Shown: piece by piece, positions 7,670 through 15,698 of the stretch
How positions within the stretch are numbered: position 1 is the first letter of the stretch
How the letters are laid out: each line of letters begins with the position of its first letter
Source: Deltaproteobacteria bacterium
GTDB taxonomy: Bacteria; Myxococcota; B64-G9
Direction: 5' to 3'
NCBI GenBank assembly: GCA_019314375.1
Contig: JAFCZJ010000029.1
Span: forward strand, 1-38,453
DNA: 38,453 nt
Translations under genes and position numbers: made by a program
The notes under the pieces: model-generated
Databases searched by the model: none
Told to the model about the DNA's origin: nothing
What the model saw: the letters and a program-made list of their open reading frames with translations, nothing else

Positions 7670-8998
7670 TCACCAGTTCAGGCCGGCCTCGCGATAGACG
7701 GGTCGGCCCGCCAGCAAGGTTAGTATGACTTTGCCACGCATGGCCCGCCCTGCAAAGGCCGTATTTCGAGATCGGGAGAGAAAAGCGCCTGCATCCACGG
7801 TCCAGGAATGATTGGGATCGACCAGACAAAGGTCGGCCGGGGCTCCAGGGCGCAGTGCGACCGGTACGTCAAGAATTTTCGCAGGCCCCAAAGTCCACAA
7901 TGCGACGGCCCGGCTTGCGTCCAAAAGTCCTTCCCTGACCATTTCCAAAGTCGCAGCCAAGGCAGTCTCGAGACCGATCACGCCGAAAGGTGCATGCTCA
8001 AAGCCCCGGCTCTTGGCCTTCTGGCTATGGGGTGCATGGTCGGTGGCCATGGCCTGGATGCCACCGTCGGCCAAAGCCTCCCTCAAGATCCGCCGCTCTG
8101 CGCGACCGCGAAGAGGAGGATTCATCTTCAACATGGGATCGGGACCGCCATCAGGCCCCCTTCCTTGGCTTGCCAGAACATCGTCCGCCGAGAGCAAAGC
8201 GTGATGTGGTGTGAGTTCCGCGCTCACGGCAAGCCCTGCTGCTCGGGCTCGTCGAACAGCGTTCAGTGCCCCACGGGTGCTCAGATGTTGGATATGAAGA
8301 CGACCGCCAACGCGTTTTAGGCAGGAGAGGTCGCGCTCGACACGAAGCCCTTCGGCGGCCGCGGGCCAAGGAGGCAGCCCAAGTTGCCGCGCCACGGGAC
8401 CCGCGCAAACCTGTCCGCCGGCGCTTACCTTGTGGTCCTCTGCATGCACCATGACCAACCGGCCGGTCGCCAATGCCTGCGCCAGCACATCTCGTCGTTC
8501 CGTACCTTGACCGTCGTCGCTCAAGGCCGTGGCACCGGCTTTGAACAAAGCATCATGATCGCTCGCCCCTTGCCCCCGAAGCCCCAAACTGAGAGAAGCC
8601 GCGACATGTACCCGCACCCGCGCCTCCCGGCGTATTACCTCCATGAGACGAGCAAGGGTTTTGGGATTATCCAAAACAGGCTTGGTGTTGGGCATACACA
8701 CGATGCGGGTGAAGCCGCCCGCGGCCGCCGCCTGGGTTCCCGTGGCCACGCTCTCGGTCTTTGTGGCACCAGGTTGTCGAAGGTGAACATGAAGGTCGAT
8801 CAGACCGGGCAATAACCATTTTCCATGAGCCGAAACGACCCGTCGTCCCCTCTCGTCGAGCTTGGCCCTGTCTGTCTTTCCGCCTGACCGTCGAATGGCT
8901 TCGACGCGACCATGCCCATCAACCCACAAGTCCCTGATGGCGTCCAAACCCTGTGCGGGATCGATGATTCTGGCACCGCAAATTTTCAGGGGCCGCAT
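7670..8998 (-). CDS. pyrC: Dihydroorotase
   Basis: The enzyme cyclises N-carbamoyl-aspartate to dihydroorotate in pyrimidine synthesis, using a metal centre in a TIM-barrel amidohydrolase. The signature LIDLHVHLRQPGATK (HxH at residues 70 and 72 of the chosen start) and the late DHAPHS block identify dihydroorotase rather than allantoinase; other barrel motifs include CMPNTKPVLDN and VHAEDH. At 442 residues it matches the type I, PyrC-like class. The ATG at 8998 has GGAG six bases upstream; the longer TTG reading from 9010 would begin beside that ribosome site and is unlikely. No pyrB lies beside it. It follows the DUF4845-like gene by 21 bases. Confidence 0.95.
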   Translation of the reverse strand: MRPLKICGARIIDPAQGLDAIRDLWVDGHGRVEAIRRSGGKTDRAKLDERGRRVVSAHGKWLLPGLIDLHVHLRQPGATKTESVATGTQAAAAGGFTRIVCMPNTKPVLDNPKTLARLMEVIRREARVRVHVAASLSLGLRGQGASDHDALFKAGATALSDDGQGTERRDVLAQALATGRLVMVHAEDHKVSAGGQVCAGPVARQLGLPPWPAAAEGLRVERDLSCLKRVGGRLHIQHLSTRGALNAVRRARAAGLAVSAELTPHHALLSADDVLASQGRGPDGGPDPMLKMNPPLRGRAERRILREALADGGIQAMATDHAPHSQKAKSRGFEHAPFGVIGLETALAATLEMVREGLLDASRAVALWTLGPAKILDVPVALRPGAPADLCLVDPNHSWTVDAGAFLSRSRNTAFAGRAMRGKVILTLLAGRPVYREAGLNW

Positions 8999-9019
8999 GT
9001 CCTTCTCCAAGCATTCGTT

Positions 9020-9409
9020 TCAGGAGATTTCTTTAATCTCGAATTGGAACCCAGTTTTTGCCGTCAAGGGTTTGAAGCGGACCTGGCGCACATATCGAAT
9101 GCTGATTTCCACCCTTGTGCCTCGCCGAACTATGGAAATGTCCTCGGCGTCAATATCCAGGCCCAGGGTTTCGATCTCATCAAACAATGCTTGATAGATG
9201 TTATCAAAGGACTTGGCACCCTTTGCCCGCTTCACTTGGTGCTTGACCGCTTCTTCCAGCTTCCCATTGTCAATGTAGGCGGGCACGATCATCGCGGCCA
9301 TGTATATACCGAAGGCTAAAATCGACGTCACGATGATAGTGCCTAGGGTTACCCTTCCGTTCCGACTTCTTAGCCAACCTAACGAATACTTGTGAACATG
9401 CGTTCCCAT
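9020..9409 (-). CDS. DUF4845-like small membrane protein
   Basis: The 129-residue product has one N-terminal membrane helix (TLGTIIVTSILAFGIYMAAM) after a basic lead, then a periplasmic domain beginning VPAYIDNGKLEEAV and ending in beta strands RVEISIRYVRQVRF. The pattern, and the position directly after lepB, match the DUF4845 proteins known downstream of lepB in many Proteobacteria. Their function is unknown; a role beside protein export is only inferred. ATG 9409 lies 31 bases inside the end of lepB with AGGA nine bases upstream, so translation is likely coupled. Confidence 0.75.
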   Translation of the reverse strand: MGTHVHKYSLGWLRSRNGRVTLGTIIVTSILAFGIYMAAMIVPAYIDNGKLEEAVKHQVKRAKGAKSFDNIYQALFDEIETLGLDIDAEDISIVRRGTRVEISIRYVRQVRFKPLTAKTGFQFEIKEIS

Positions 9410-10584
9410 TGGACCAAATCCTCTCGATAGGACCACCAGATGAACTCGGCCCGGCCCTTGATCAATTCGGCCGGTACCGGGCCCCAGACCCGGCTATCCT
9501 GACTGTTATCCCGATTATCCCCCATGCAGAACACATGCCCCTCAGGTACTTTGTAAGGTCCGAAATCAGCCTGCTTGCAGAGATGCTCCTCGTAATCACA
9601 TTCGGTCATGATGCGCAGGCAATCGCGATTGGACACACAACTTTTTCGCAAGATCAGGTGATGCATTTCCCCAAGGGTTTCAAAGAAGCTCCTCGTGGAC
9701 ACCCTGCCTCGAAAATGTCCTTCTTCGTTTAGATCATTGTATTCAAAAGCGCCATCGTCGACCAGGGGCATTTGTCGGCCATTAATATGTAGTTTGCCGC
9801 CCTTGACCTCCACTGTGTCCCCGGCCGTTGCAACCACTCGCTTGATATAATCTTCTTCCTCGTTCTTGGGTGTGATGAAGACGATGACATCTCCGGGTTC
9901 TGGCAAGGCCCAATTCAGGGCCACGGCCGGAATCCGGCTCTGCCCTATCTTCATGGGCAACAAGGGCAGCCGAATGCCATAGGCCATCTTGTTGACGAAG
10001 ATATGGTCTCCTACCCGCAGCGAGGGAATCATGGATCCAGAAGGGATCTGAAAAGCCTCAATAACAAAGGCTCTGAGCAACAAAGCGATGATGACGGCCG
10101 CGCCGATGGACTCTACGTATTCCCGGGCGACGCTCTTTTTCATGTGTTGCAGGTCTTCTTCTATCAAATTCTCCAGACGCCGGCGCTCGTCCCTCAAGAC
10201 CTGCCGTTCAATCGAAGCTTCCGCCAGCAAAGTACCCATGCCATCGATGGCGTGATGAATTCGTTTCTGCAAGCCCTCTTCGAGATGCTTCGATTTTCTT
10301 CTCAAAACCTTGCGCAGCCAGGTGACCAACAACCTGCAACTCTTTTTTTCCTGCCGAAGCAAGCTGCGATCCGATCGGTGGTTTTTGTCAATCCAATAGC
10401 CCAACCAATGCCCACCGCTGGAAAACACACCAACAAAAGCCAACATCGCCACCACGAAAACCCAAAATGTCATCGAAAAATTACGCAGCACAAAATAGGC
10501 TACAATCAGACCCAACAGCAGACCAAACCAACTCAGATGTTGGGACCAACATTTCATGTCATTGGCGGGGGCTGGATTAGCCAT
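9379..10584 (-). CDS. lepB: Signal peptidase I with N-terminal extension and cysteine-rich insertion
   Basis: Signal peptidase I removes signal peptides from exported proteins at the outer face of the inner membrane. The catalytic Ser184 lies in IPSGSM, the general-base Lys248 in YIKRVVATAGD, and the family box GDNRDNSQDSRVWGP is near residues 355-369. At 401 residues it is long. Two extra hydrophobic helices (about 18-36 and 38-56) and a charged coiled-coil stretch (about 75-155) precede the usual anchor helix (about 157-176). An insertion of about 70 residues before the GDNRD box carries cysteines at 316, 322, 329 and 336, possibly two disulfides in the periplasm. ATG 10584 overlaps the TAA of the epimerase gene by eight bases. 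Confidence 0.95.
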   Translation of the reverse strand: MANPAPANDMKCWSQHLSWFGLLLGLIVAYFVLRNFSMTFWVFVVAMLAFVGVFSSGGHWLGYWIDKNHRSDRSLLRQEKKSCRLLVTWLRKVLRRKSKHLEEGLQKRIHHAIDGMGTLLAEASIERQVLRDERRRLENLIEEDLQHMKKSVAREYVESIGAAVIIALLLRAFVIEAFQIPSGSMIPSLRVGDHIFVNKMAYGIRLPLLPMKIGQSRIPAVALNWALPEPGDVIVFITPKNEEEDYIKRVVATAGDTVEVKGGKLHINGRQMPLVDDGAFEYNDLNEEGHFRGRVSTRSFFETLGEMHHLILRKSCVSNRDCLRIMTECDYEEHLCKQADFGPYKVPEGHVFCMGDNRDNSQDSRVWGPVPAELIKGRAEFIWWSYREDLVQWERMFTSIR

Positions 10585-11506
10585 GTTCTATTTCTCGCTT
10601 AAAGTAATCAAGGGTTCTGGTTAAACCTGTCTCCAAATCGGTTTCCGGTCGCCAGTCCATAACTCGACCTGCCTTGGCCGGATCGATGCTGGAACGCCGC
10701 TGTTCGCCAGGTGCCGGGGGACCGTATTCTGGTGCATTCGGGATTTCCAAAAGCCTGGCCATGATTCGATGTAGGCCGTTGATGTCGGACTCGATGCCCG
10801 TGCCGATGTTGAACTTGCCCAGAATCTCTCGTTCAACGGCCAACCTGTTTGCCCTGGCCACGTCGCTTACATAGACAAAGTCCCGTGTCTGGCCGCCGTC
10901 TCCGTTGATGCGTGTGGCTTGTCCCTGAAGCATTTGACCCGCAAAGATAGCCACCACCCCCGCCTCTCCGTGGGGATCCTGCCTGGGGCCGTAGACGTTG
11001 GCATAGCGAAGAAGCGTGCAAGACGGCCCCCCTGAGCGGTCAAAGAGCTTCAGGTATTCTTCTGCGCACAACTTGGCTGTACCGTAAGGGCTGACCGGCG
11101 CGCAAACGTGCTCTTCCGTCGCAGGGAACTCACGTTGTTCGCCGTAGATGGCACCTCCGGTTGAAGAAAAAACAACCTGCCGGCAACCCGCCTGGCTGGC
11201 CGCCTGCAGCAAGCCCAGCGTACCCATCACGTTAATCCGCGCATCGAGTCCAGGATCGCTCACAGAACGGCGCACATCCACCTGGGCCGCCAAATGGGCA
11301 ATCGCATCCGGCCGAAAAGCGATCACCTTGGCGGCGAAGGCCTCTTCCCGAATGTCTGCGACTTCGAATTCGACCCCCGAGGGCAGGTTCTTCTCGCGAC
11401 CAGTGCTTAGGTTATCCAAGACCAAAACCTTGGCACCGGCATCCAAAAAAGTCTCCGCGACATGGGAGCCGATGAATCCCGCCCCGCCTGTCACCAATAC
11501 CTTCAC
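10577..11506 (-). CDS. NAD-dependent sugar-nucleotide epimerase, GalE-like
   Basis: This is an extended short-chain dehydrogenase: NAD-binding [12 protein letters not shown] at the N-terminus, catalytic YGTAK (Tyr-x-x-x-Lys) near residue 147, and [19 protein letters not shown] with the following [15 protein letters not shown] loop typical of UDP-glucose 4-epimerase-like enzymes. The substrate is not certain; it is presumably a UDP-hexose or the pentose produced by the neighbouring decarboxylase. GTG 11506 is chosen because AAGGAG lies five bases upstream and the NAD motif starts immediately; the longer frame from 11572 adds 22 residues overlapping the upstream gene. Its GTG overlaps that gene's TGA as GTGA. 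Both genes feed cell-surface polysaccharide synthesis. Confidence 0.9.
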   Translation of the reverse strand: MKVLVTGGAGFIGSHVAETFLDAGAKVLVLDNLSTGREKNLPSGVEFEVADIREEAFAAKVIAFRPDAIAHLAAQVDVRRSVSDPGLDARINVMGTLGLLQAASQAGCRQVVFSSTGGAIYGEQREFPATEEHVCAPVSPYGTAKLCAEEYLKLFDRSGGPSCTLLRYANVYGPRQDPHGEAGVVAIFAGQMLQGQATRINGDGGQTRDFVYVSDVARANRLAVEREILGKFNIGTGIESDINGLHRIMARLLEIPNAPEYGPPAPGEQRRSSIDPAKAGRVMDWRPETDLETGLTRTLDYFKREIEHG

Positions 11507-12435
11507 GATTGCTCCTTGAAAAACGCGATGGTGCGCGCCAGGCCTTCGTCCAAACCCACCGTGGGTTCCCATCCCAGCAAACTGCGTGCACGCCCGATAT
11601 CAGGTTGTCTCACCTTGGGATCGTCCACCGGTAGGCCTTCGTGGTGCAGGTTGGATTTGGAGCCACACAGGGCGATGATTTTTTCCGCGAGCTCAAGGAT
11701 GTTGTACTCGTTTGGGTTACCCAAGTTGACCGGATCGGAATCCGCACGATCCAGGGCGGCCAGAATCCCAGACACCATGTCGTCAATGTAGCAGAAGGAA
11801 CGCGTCTGTTTGCCGTCGCCGTAGACCGTCAAATCCTGGCCGGCCAGCGCCTGGCAAATAAAATTGGGGACCACGCGGCCGTCCCCCGCCCGCATGCGCG
11901 GGCCGTAGGTATTGAAGATACGCACGATGCGGGTATCCACGCCATGACTTCGGTGGTAGGCCATGACCAGGGCTTCAGCAAAACGTTTGGCCTCGTCGTA
12001 GACACCTCTTGGGCCGATTGGGTTGACGTGGCCCCAATAGTCCTCCCGCTGGGGATGCACCTGAGGATCTCCGTAGACCTCACTGGTGGAGGCCAATAAG
12101 ACCTTGGCGGCTTTTTCTTTGGCCAAGCCGAGAACCTTGTGTGTACCCAAGGCTCCCACCTTTAAAGTCTGGATGGGTAGTTTCAAATAATCCACGGGAC
12201 TTGCTGGAGAGGCAAAATGCAGGATCGCGTCCAAAGGCCCCGGGATATGAATGAACTGGGTGACGTCCTGCTTCAGAAAAACAAAATCTCCCCGCCCAAA
12301 AAACGGTTCAATGTTGGACAGGCTTCCTGTGAGCAGGTTGTCGGCGCACAGCACCTGATGCCCATCGGCAAGCAAGCGTTCGCAAAGATGAGAGCCGATG
12401 AAGCCGGCTCCTCCGGTGACCAGAATGCGGCTCAT
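11503..12435 (-). CDS. uxs: UDP-glucuronate decarboxylase (UDP-xylose synthase)
   Basis: The enzyme oxidises and decarboxylates UDP-glucuronate to UDP-xylose with bound NAD. Family-specific blocks are clear: [14 protein letters not shown], then [56 protein letters not shown] (catalytic Tyr and Lys) and [10 protein letters not shown]. The SPASPVDY and HPQ blocks separate UXS from other epimerases. At 310 residues it is a soluble, bacterial-length form without the N-terminal membrane anchor of animal enzymes. ATG 12435 has a GGA six bases upstream. It follows the ribbon-helix-helix gene by 25 bases and overlaps the GalE-like gene by four, so UDP-xylose and its possible 4-epimer may be made together. 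Confidence 0.93.
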   Translation of the reverse strand: MSRILVTGGAGFIGSHLCERLLADGHQVLCADNLLTGSLSNIEPFFGRGDFVFLKQDVTQFIHIPGPLDAILHFASPASPVDYLKLPIQTLKVGALGTHKVLGLAKEKAAKVLLASTSEVYGDPQVHPQREDYWGHVNPIGPRGVYDEAKRFAEALVMAYHRSHGVDTRIVRIFNTYGPRMRAGDGRVVPNFICQALAGQDLTVYGDGKQTRSFCYIDDMVSGILAALDRADSDPVNLGNPNEYNILELAEKIIALCGSKSNLHHEGLPVDDPKVRQPDIGRARSLLGWEPTVGLDEGLARTIAFFKEQS

Positions 12436-12460
12436 CGTGAGTCCGTCGTCGCGAAATGAA

Positions 12461-12646
12461 TCACTTTTTGCCGTCGACGAATGAAATCTGTCCAGGCAAA
12501 AGATCCTGATGCCTGTCCAGCACCAGATCGATGCCTTCCCGAATGTACTCGGCCACCGGAACCTTGGTTTTCTTGTTTAGTAGTTTGAGCTTCTCGTTTT
12601 GCTCTTGCGTGATGTAAACCGTGGTGGAAATCTTCTTGCGGGCCAT
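12461..12646 (-). CDS. Ribbon-helix-helix (CopG/Arc-type) DNA-binding protein
   Basis: A 61-residue protein: beta strand KISTTVYIT, first helix [14 protein letters not shown], turn, second helix [16 protein letters not shown], the ribbon-helix-helix layout of small dimeric regulators. ATG 12646 has GGAGGA five bases upstream. The frame could be read from 12667, but that lacks a good site. It is the first gene of the run down to pyrC, behind a consensus-like promoter that it may control itself. No toxin-like partner follows it, so it looks like an operon regulator rather than an antitoxin. Confidence 0.85.
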   Translation of the reverse strand: MARKKISTTVYITQEQNEKLKLLNKKTKVPVAEYIREGIDLVLDRHQDLLPGQISFVDGKK

Positions 12647-12685
12647 CGTATTCCTCCGAAAGGGCAATCATCACCCAGTGACCAC

Positions 12686-12714
12686 ACCATACATGTCATT
12701 ATATATATTGTCAA
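12686..12714 (-). promoter_or_regulatory. Sigma-70 promoter with possible operator for the ribbon-helix-helix gene
   Basis: On the minus strand TTGACA (12714-12709) is followed after exactly 17 bases by TATGGT (12691-12686), with the start codon 40 bases further. The spacer is unusually A+T-rich, and a pentamer TGTCA (plus strand) repeats at 12694-12698 and 12709-12713, 15 bases apart, on one face of the helix if 1.5 turns are allowed. ACATGT overlaps the -10 element. Such repeats are what a ribbon-helix-helix dimer could bind, giving autoregulation; that is inference. Confidence 0.6.
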
Positions 12715-12759
12715 CAAAGGACTGCTCCTTTAAGCCCATTAGCCAGAAGGACTTTTGTC

Positions 12760-12790
12760 TTGACTAGGGGCCAAGGCATCCTCATATACT
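12760..12790 (+). promoter_or_regulatory. Possible promoter for the calcium-loop lipoprotein gene
   Basis: TTGACT (12760-12765) and TATACT (12785-12790) each match five of six consensus bases, but the spacer is 19, longer than usual. The GTG start lies 38 bases after the -10 element. It diverges from the promoter at 12686-12714. Confidence 0.4.
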
Positions 12791-12828
12791 CATTCGAGCA
12801 AGGATTTTTATCCAAGGGAGATCATCCG

Positions 12829-13473
12829 GTGAACAAGGGGCTGACCGAAGGTATAGGGATGTATGTTGCTTGGACCACCTTGGTCTTCATGGGGGCTTGT
12901 GCATCTGGACCTGATAAAGTGCCTGGCCCCGCAGGGGGAGCGTCGGTGGCGCCTCCACCGGTCGCCGAAGTCCGAGCTGTTTCAGGACAAGCCAAGCCTG
13001 GTGAGAAGGTTAAGAAATTCGACCTTAATCACGACAACAAACCTGACGTCTGGGCCTTTTACGGCATCATGACCCATCCGAACGACGAAACGCAGACCAA
13101 AGAGAGCCTGGCCCGCAAAGAATGGGACTTTAACTTTGATGGCAAGGTCGACATTCGCAGATACTACAACTTCCGCGGCGAAATCGTAAAAGACGAATTG
13201 GACCTTGATTTTGATGGCCGTTTTGATGTGACTTCGTTTTATCACCAGGGCGCAAAAATTCGGCAAGAGTTCGACTTCAATTTCGATTCCAAGCCGGACT
13301 ATTGGAAATTCTTCGAGAAAAAACTCTTGGCGCGCTCAGAGCGGGACAGAGACTTCAACGGTCGAATTGACCGATGGGAATACTACAACCAGGGGAAACT
13401 GGAACGCGTGGCCTTGGATGAAGACGGGGATGGACAGATCGACAAATGGTTGCAGCAAAAATTGGACCCTTAG
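12829..13473 (+). CDS. Lipoprotein with six acidic EF-hand-loop-like repeats
   Basis: GTG 12829 is chosen because GGGAG lies eight bases upstream and it opens a lipoprotein signal (MYVAWTTLVF) with lipobox MGAC. After a Pro/Ala-rich linker, six repeats of the pattern D-x-N/D-x-D-x-x-x-D followed by an aromatic pair appear: DLNHDNKPDVWAFY, DFNFDGKVDIRRYY, DLDFDGRFDVTSFY, DFNFDSKPDYWKFF, DRDFNGRIDRWEYY and DEDGDGQIDKW. These resemble the calcium loops of EF hands, dockerins and thrombospondin type 3 repeats. The 214-residue protein probably sits in the outer or inner membrane facing the periplasm; function is unknown. It converges on the SPOR gene with an eight-base gap. Confidence 0.85.
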   Translation: MNKGLTEGIGMYVAWTTLVFMGACASGPDKVPGPAGGASVAPPPVAEVRAVSGQAKPGEKVKKFDLNHDNKPDVWAFYGIMTHPNDETQTKESLARKEWDFNFDGKVDIRRYYNFRGEIVKDELDLDFDGRFDVTSFYHQGAKIRQEFDFNFDSKPDYWKFFEKKLLARSERDRDFNGRIDRWEYYNQGKLERVALDEDGDGQIDKWLQQKLDP

Positions 13474-13481
13474 GAACCCGC

Positions 13482-14024
13482 TCACTTTCCGCAAAGCATG
13501 AACAGAGAATTCAACTTTAACTCCTGATTGAGGCGGGCCTTGTCAGATGCAGCAGCGGCCGCATCTGCATAATCCCCAACCCGCACCCGGTGGTAAGTCC
13601 CTTTACCCGGGACTTCACCGACAACGCTACGGACCTGCGAAAAACCCGCAGCCTGGAGCTTATCCATCAAATTCTTGGCCTGGAAAGCCTCCCGGAATGA
13701 TGCCACCTGCAGGCAGTGTGTATTGACCGCTACTGATGATTTGCCCCCGGCGGGTTGGGGCTTGACGGGTTGGGGTTTTGGGGGTTTGGGCTTTTTGGGA
13801 TCTTGCCGTGGTGAACTCAATGTTTTGGTAAAACTCAGATCATCAGCTTTGGCTGGCACCAGGCCCTGATCTCTAGCGTCGATTTGGCTTAAACGATCGG
13901 GCTTGGGCTTGTCGCTGTGGGCCGTCTGTCGCCCCACCATGACCCCGACAGCAAAGAGGCCGCCACCCATAATCAAAAGCGCCAGCCAGAAAAACGGGCG
14001 CCCCTCTTGTCCGTTTTGCACCAT
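13482..14024 (-). CDS. SPOR-domain membrane protein
   Basis: A short cytoplasmic lead, one membrane helix (about residues 11-30, FFWLALLIMGGGLFAVGVMV), a Lys/Pro-rich linker (KKPKPPKPQPVKPQP) and a C-terminal SPOR domain (about 103-178, including LQVASFREAFQAKNLMDKL and YHRVRVGDYADAAAA) give the FtsN/DedD-like layout. SPOR domains bind denuded peptidoglycan at division sites, so a septal or cell-wall role is likely. ATG 14024 immediately follows the TGA of argS (14027-14025), so translation is coupled. Last gene of the PEGA–TPR–argS operon. Confidence 0.88.
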   Translation of the reverse strand: MVQNGQEGRPFFWLALLIMGGGLFAVGVMVGRQTAHSDKPKPDRLSQIDARDQGLVPAKADDLSFTKTLSSPRQDPKKPKPPKPQPVKPQPAGGKSSVAVNTHCLQVASFREAFQAKNLMDKLQAAGFSQVRSVVGEVPGKGTYHRVRVGDYADAAAAASDKARLNQELKLNSLFMLCGK

Positions 14025-15698
14025 TCAGCCTTCCCCTCCCCCGTCCAAACTTTCCATGCGTTCAGGTGCGCCCACTCCGACCAAGGTCAGCGCATTTTTC
14101 AAGACCTGACGCAGAGCCAGCACCATCACCAAACGCGCCTGTACCTTGGCCGGGTCGGATCCCAAAATGGGATCCGACTTGCCGGTGGAGGTGTAATACG
14201 AATGGAAAGCGGCCACCAAATCCTGAAGGTAATACACCACCTGATGAGGTGCCTGGGCATCGGCGGCCTTGCTGACCATTTCTCCAAAGCCGGCCATACG
14301 CTTGAGCAGACCCATTTCTTCGGGACGGTCCAGGGGGCTCAGGTCGGTATTGAGGGCTTGTTCGATATTGGGAATCGGAATGCCCCGCTCGCCGGCCTTT
14401 GCCAAAATGCTGGAAAGCCGAGCGTGCCCATACTGGACATAAAAGACCGGATTCTCCAGCGTTCGGCGCTTGGCCAACTCCAAATCGAACTCCATCTGGC
14501 TATCTGAGCTGCGCACCAAAAAGAAGAATCGGGCCGCATCTCGTCCAACCTCTTCGAAAACCTCACGAAGGGTGATGATTTCTCCTGCCCGCTTACTCAG
14601 GACAACGGGTTTTCCATCACGCACCAGGCTCACCATCTGCACCAAGACCACTTCCAGGGCGTCTTCCGACTGGCCCAGGGCGCGCAGGGATGCTTGCATT
14701 CTAGGCACATAGCCGTGATGGTCCGCGCCCCAAATATTGACCAATTTGTCGAAACCTCGTCTGAGTTTGTCTAAGTGGTAGGCGATGTCGGTGGCAAAAT
14801 AAGTATTGGAACCGTCGCTTTTGACCAAAACCCGGGCTTTTTCATCGCCGAATCGATCTGAAGCAAACCACCGTGCACCATCTCGCTGCTCCAGCACACC
14901 CAATGATTCCATCTCGCTGAAGCACTCTTCGATCCGGCCACTGGCCACAATCGCCCGTTCGGAGACATATCGATCCATATGGATGCCGAAATCATCCAAA
15001 TCCTGCTGGATGTCAAGAAGCATTCGTTCGACGGCCCAATGCTCTAAGGCCTCAATGTCATCACCGATTTCTTCCGGCACCTCTCCCGCTAAGTCTTTGA
15101 CGTAGTCGCCATGGTAGCCGTCCTCGGGAAAGGAAGAGTCCTCACCCCGAGCAATCTTTCTATGATGGTCTACGCTGAGGGCCAAATTGCGAACCTGACG
15201 CCCTGCGTCGTTAAGGTAGAATTCGCGTGACACCTGATGCCCGGAAAACTCCAACAAAGCAGCCAGCACGTCACCCACCACGGCACCACGACCGTGCCCG
15301 AAGTGCAGCGGTCCTGTCGGGTTGGCTGAGACAAACTCCACCATCACCCGCCGGGCCGGATTTCTATCGCCGCGGCCATAGTTTTCTCCCGCACGAAGCA
15401 CATCACGAGCCACCTCTTGCCATGCACTCTTTTGAGCAAAAATGTTAAGGAAGCCCGGCCCGGCTACCTCGACCCGATCGACAAACGCAAGTTCGCTCAA
15501 TGGAGCGATCAAGTCTTCGGCAATTTTTCTCGGGGCGCGACGCAGGGGTTTGGCAAGCAACATGGCTACGTTGGCTGCATAGTCACCATGACTGCTCTGG
15601 GCCGGCACTTCGATTTTGAATTCGGGGATGGCTTCTGACTCCAACTCAGTCTGCTCAAGCAATGCCTCGATGATGCGTTGGCGAAGTAGCTCCTTCAT
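14025..15698 (-). CDS. argS: Arginyl-tRNA synthetase
   Basis: Class I synthetase charging tRNA-Arg in the cytoplasm. The N-terminal Add-1 domain (residues 1-90) is followed by VEFVSANPTGPLHFGHGRG, whose HFGH (132-135) is the HIGH motif. The catalytic core includes EFYLNDAGRQ and WGADHHGYVPRM. A DALR anticodon-binding domain ends the 557-residue protein, a normal length. There is no strict KMSKS; VVLSKRAGEII serves in that position, as is usual for ArgRS. ATG 15698 overlaps the upstream TPR gene's TGA as ATGA. Confidence 0.97.
   Translation of the reverse strand: MKELLRQRIIEALLEQTELESEAIPEFKIEVPAQSSHGDYAANVAMLLAKPLRRAPRKIAEDLIAPLSELAFVDRVEVAGPGFLNIFAQKSAWQEVARDVLRAGENYGRGDRNPARRVMVEFVSANPTGPLHFGHGRGAVVGDVLAALLEFSGHQVSREFYLNDAGRQVRNLALSVDHHRKIARGEDSSFPEDGYHGDYVKDLAGEVPEEIGDDIEALEHWAVERMLLDIQQDLDDFGIHMDRYVSERAIVASGRIEECFSEMESLGVLEQRDGARWFASDRFGDEKARVLVKSDGSNTYFATDIAYHLDKLRRGFDKLVNIWGADHHGYVPRMQASLRALGQSEDALEVVLVQMVSLVRDGKPVVLSKRAGEIITLREVFEEVGRDAARFFFLVRSSDSQMEFDLELAKRRTLENPVFYVQYGHARLSSILAKAGERGIPIPNIEQALNTDLSPLDRPEEMGLLKRMAGFGEMVSKAADAQAPHQVVYYLQDLVAAFHSYYTSTGKSDPILGSDPAKVQARLVMVLALRQVLKNALTLVGVGAPERMESLDGGGEG

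Noticed and set aside
7670-8998. Allantoinase or hydantoinase instead of dihydroorotase
   Set aside because: The HVHLRQPG block and the length fit dihydroorotase; no purine-degradation genes are nearby.
12461-12646. Ribbon-helix-helix protein as antitoxin of a toxin-antitoxin pair
   Set aside because: No small toxin-like gene lies beside it; the next gene is a clear UDP-glucuronate decarboxylase.
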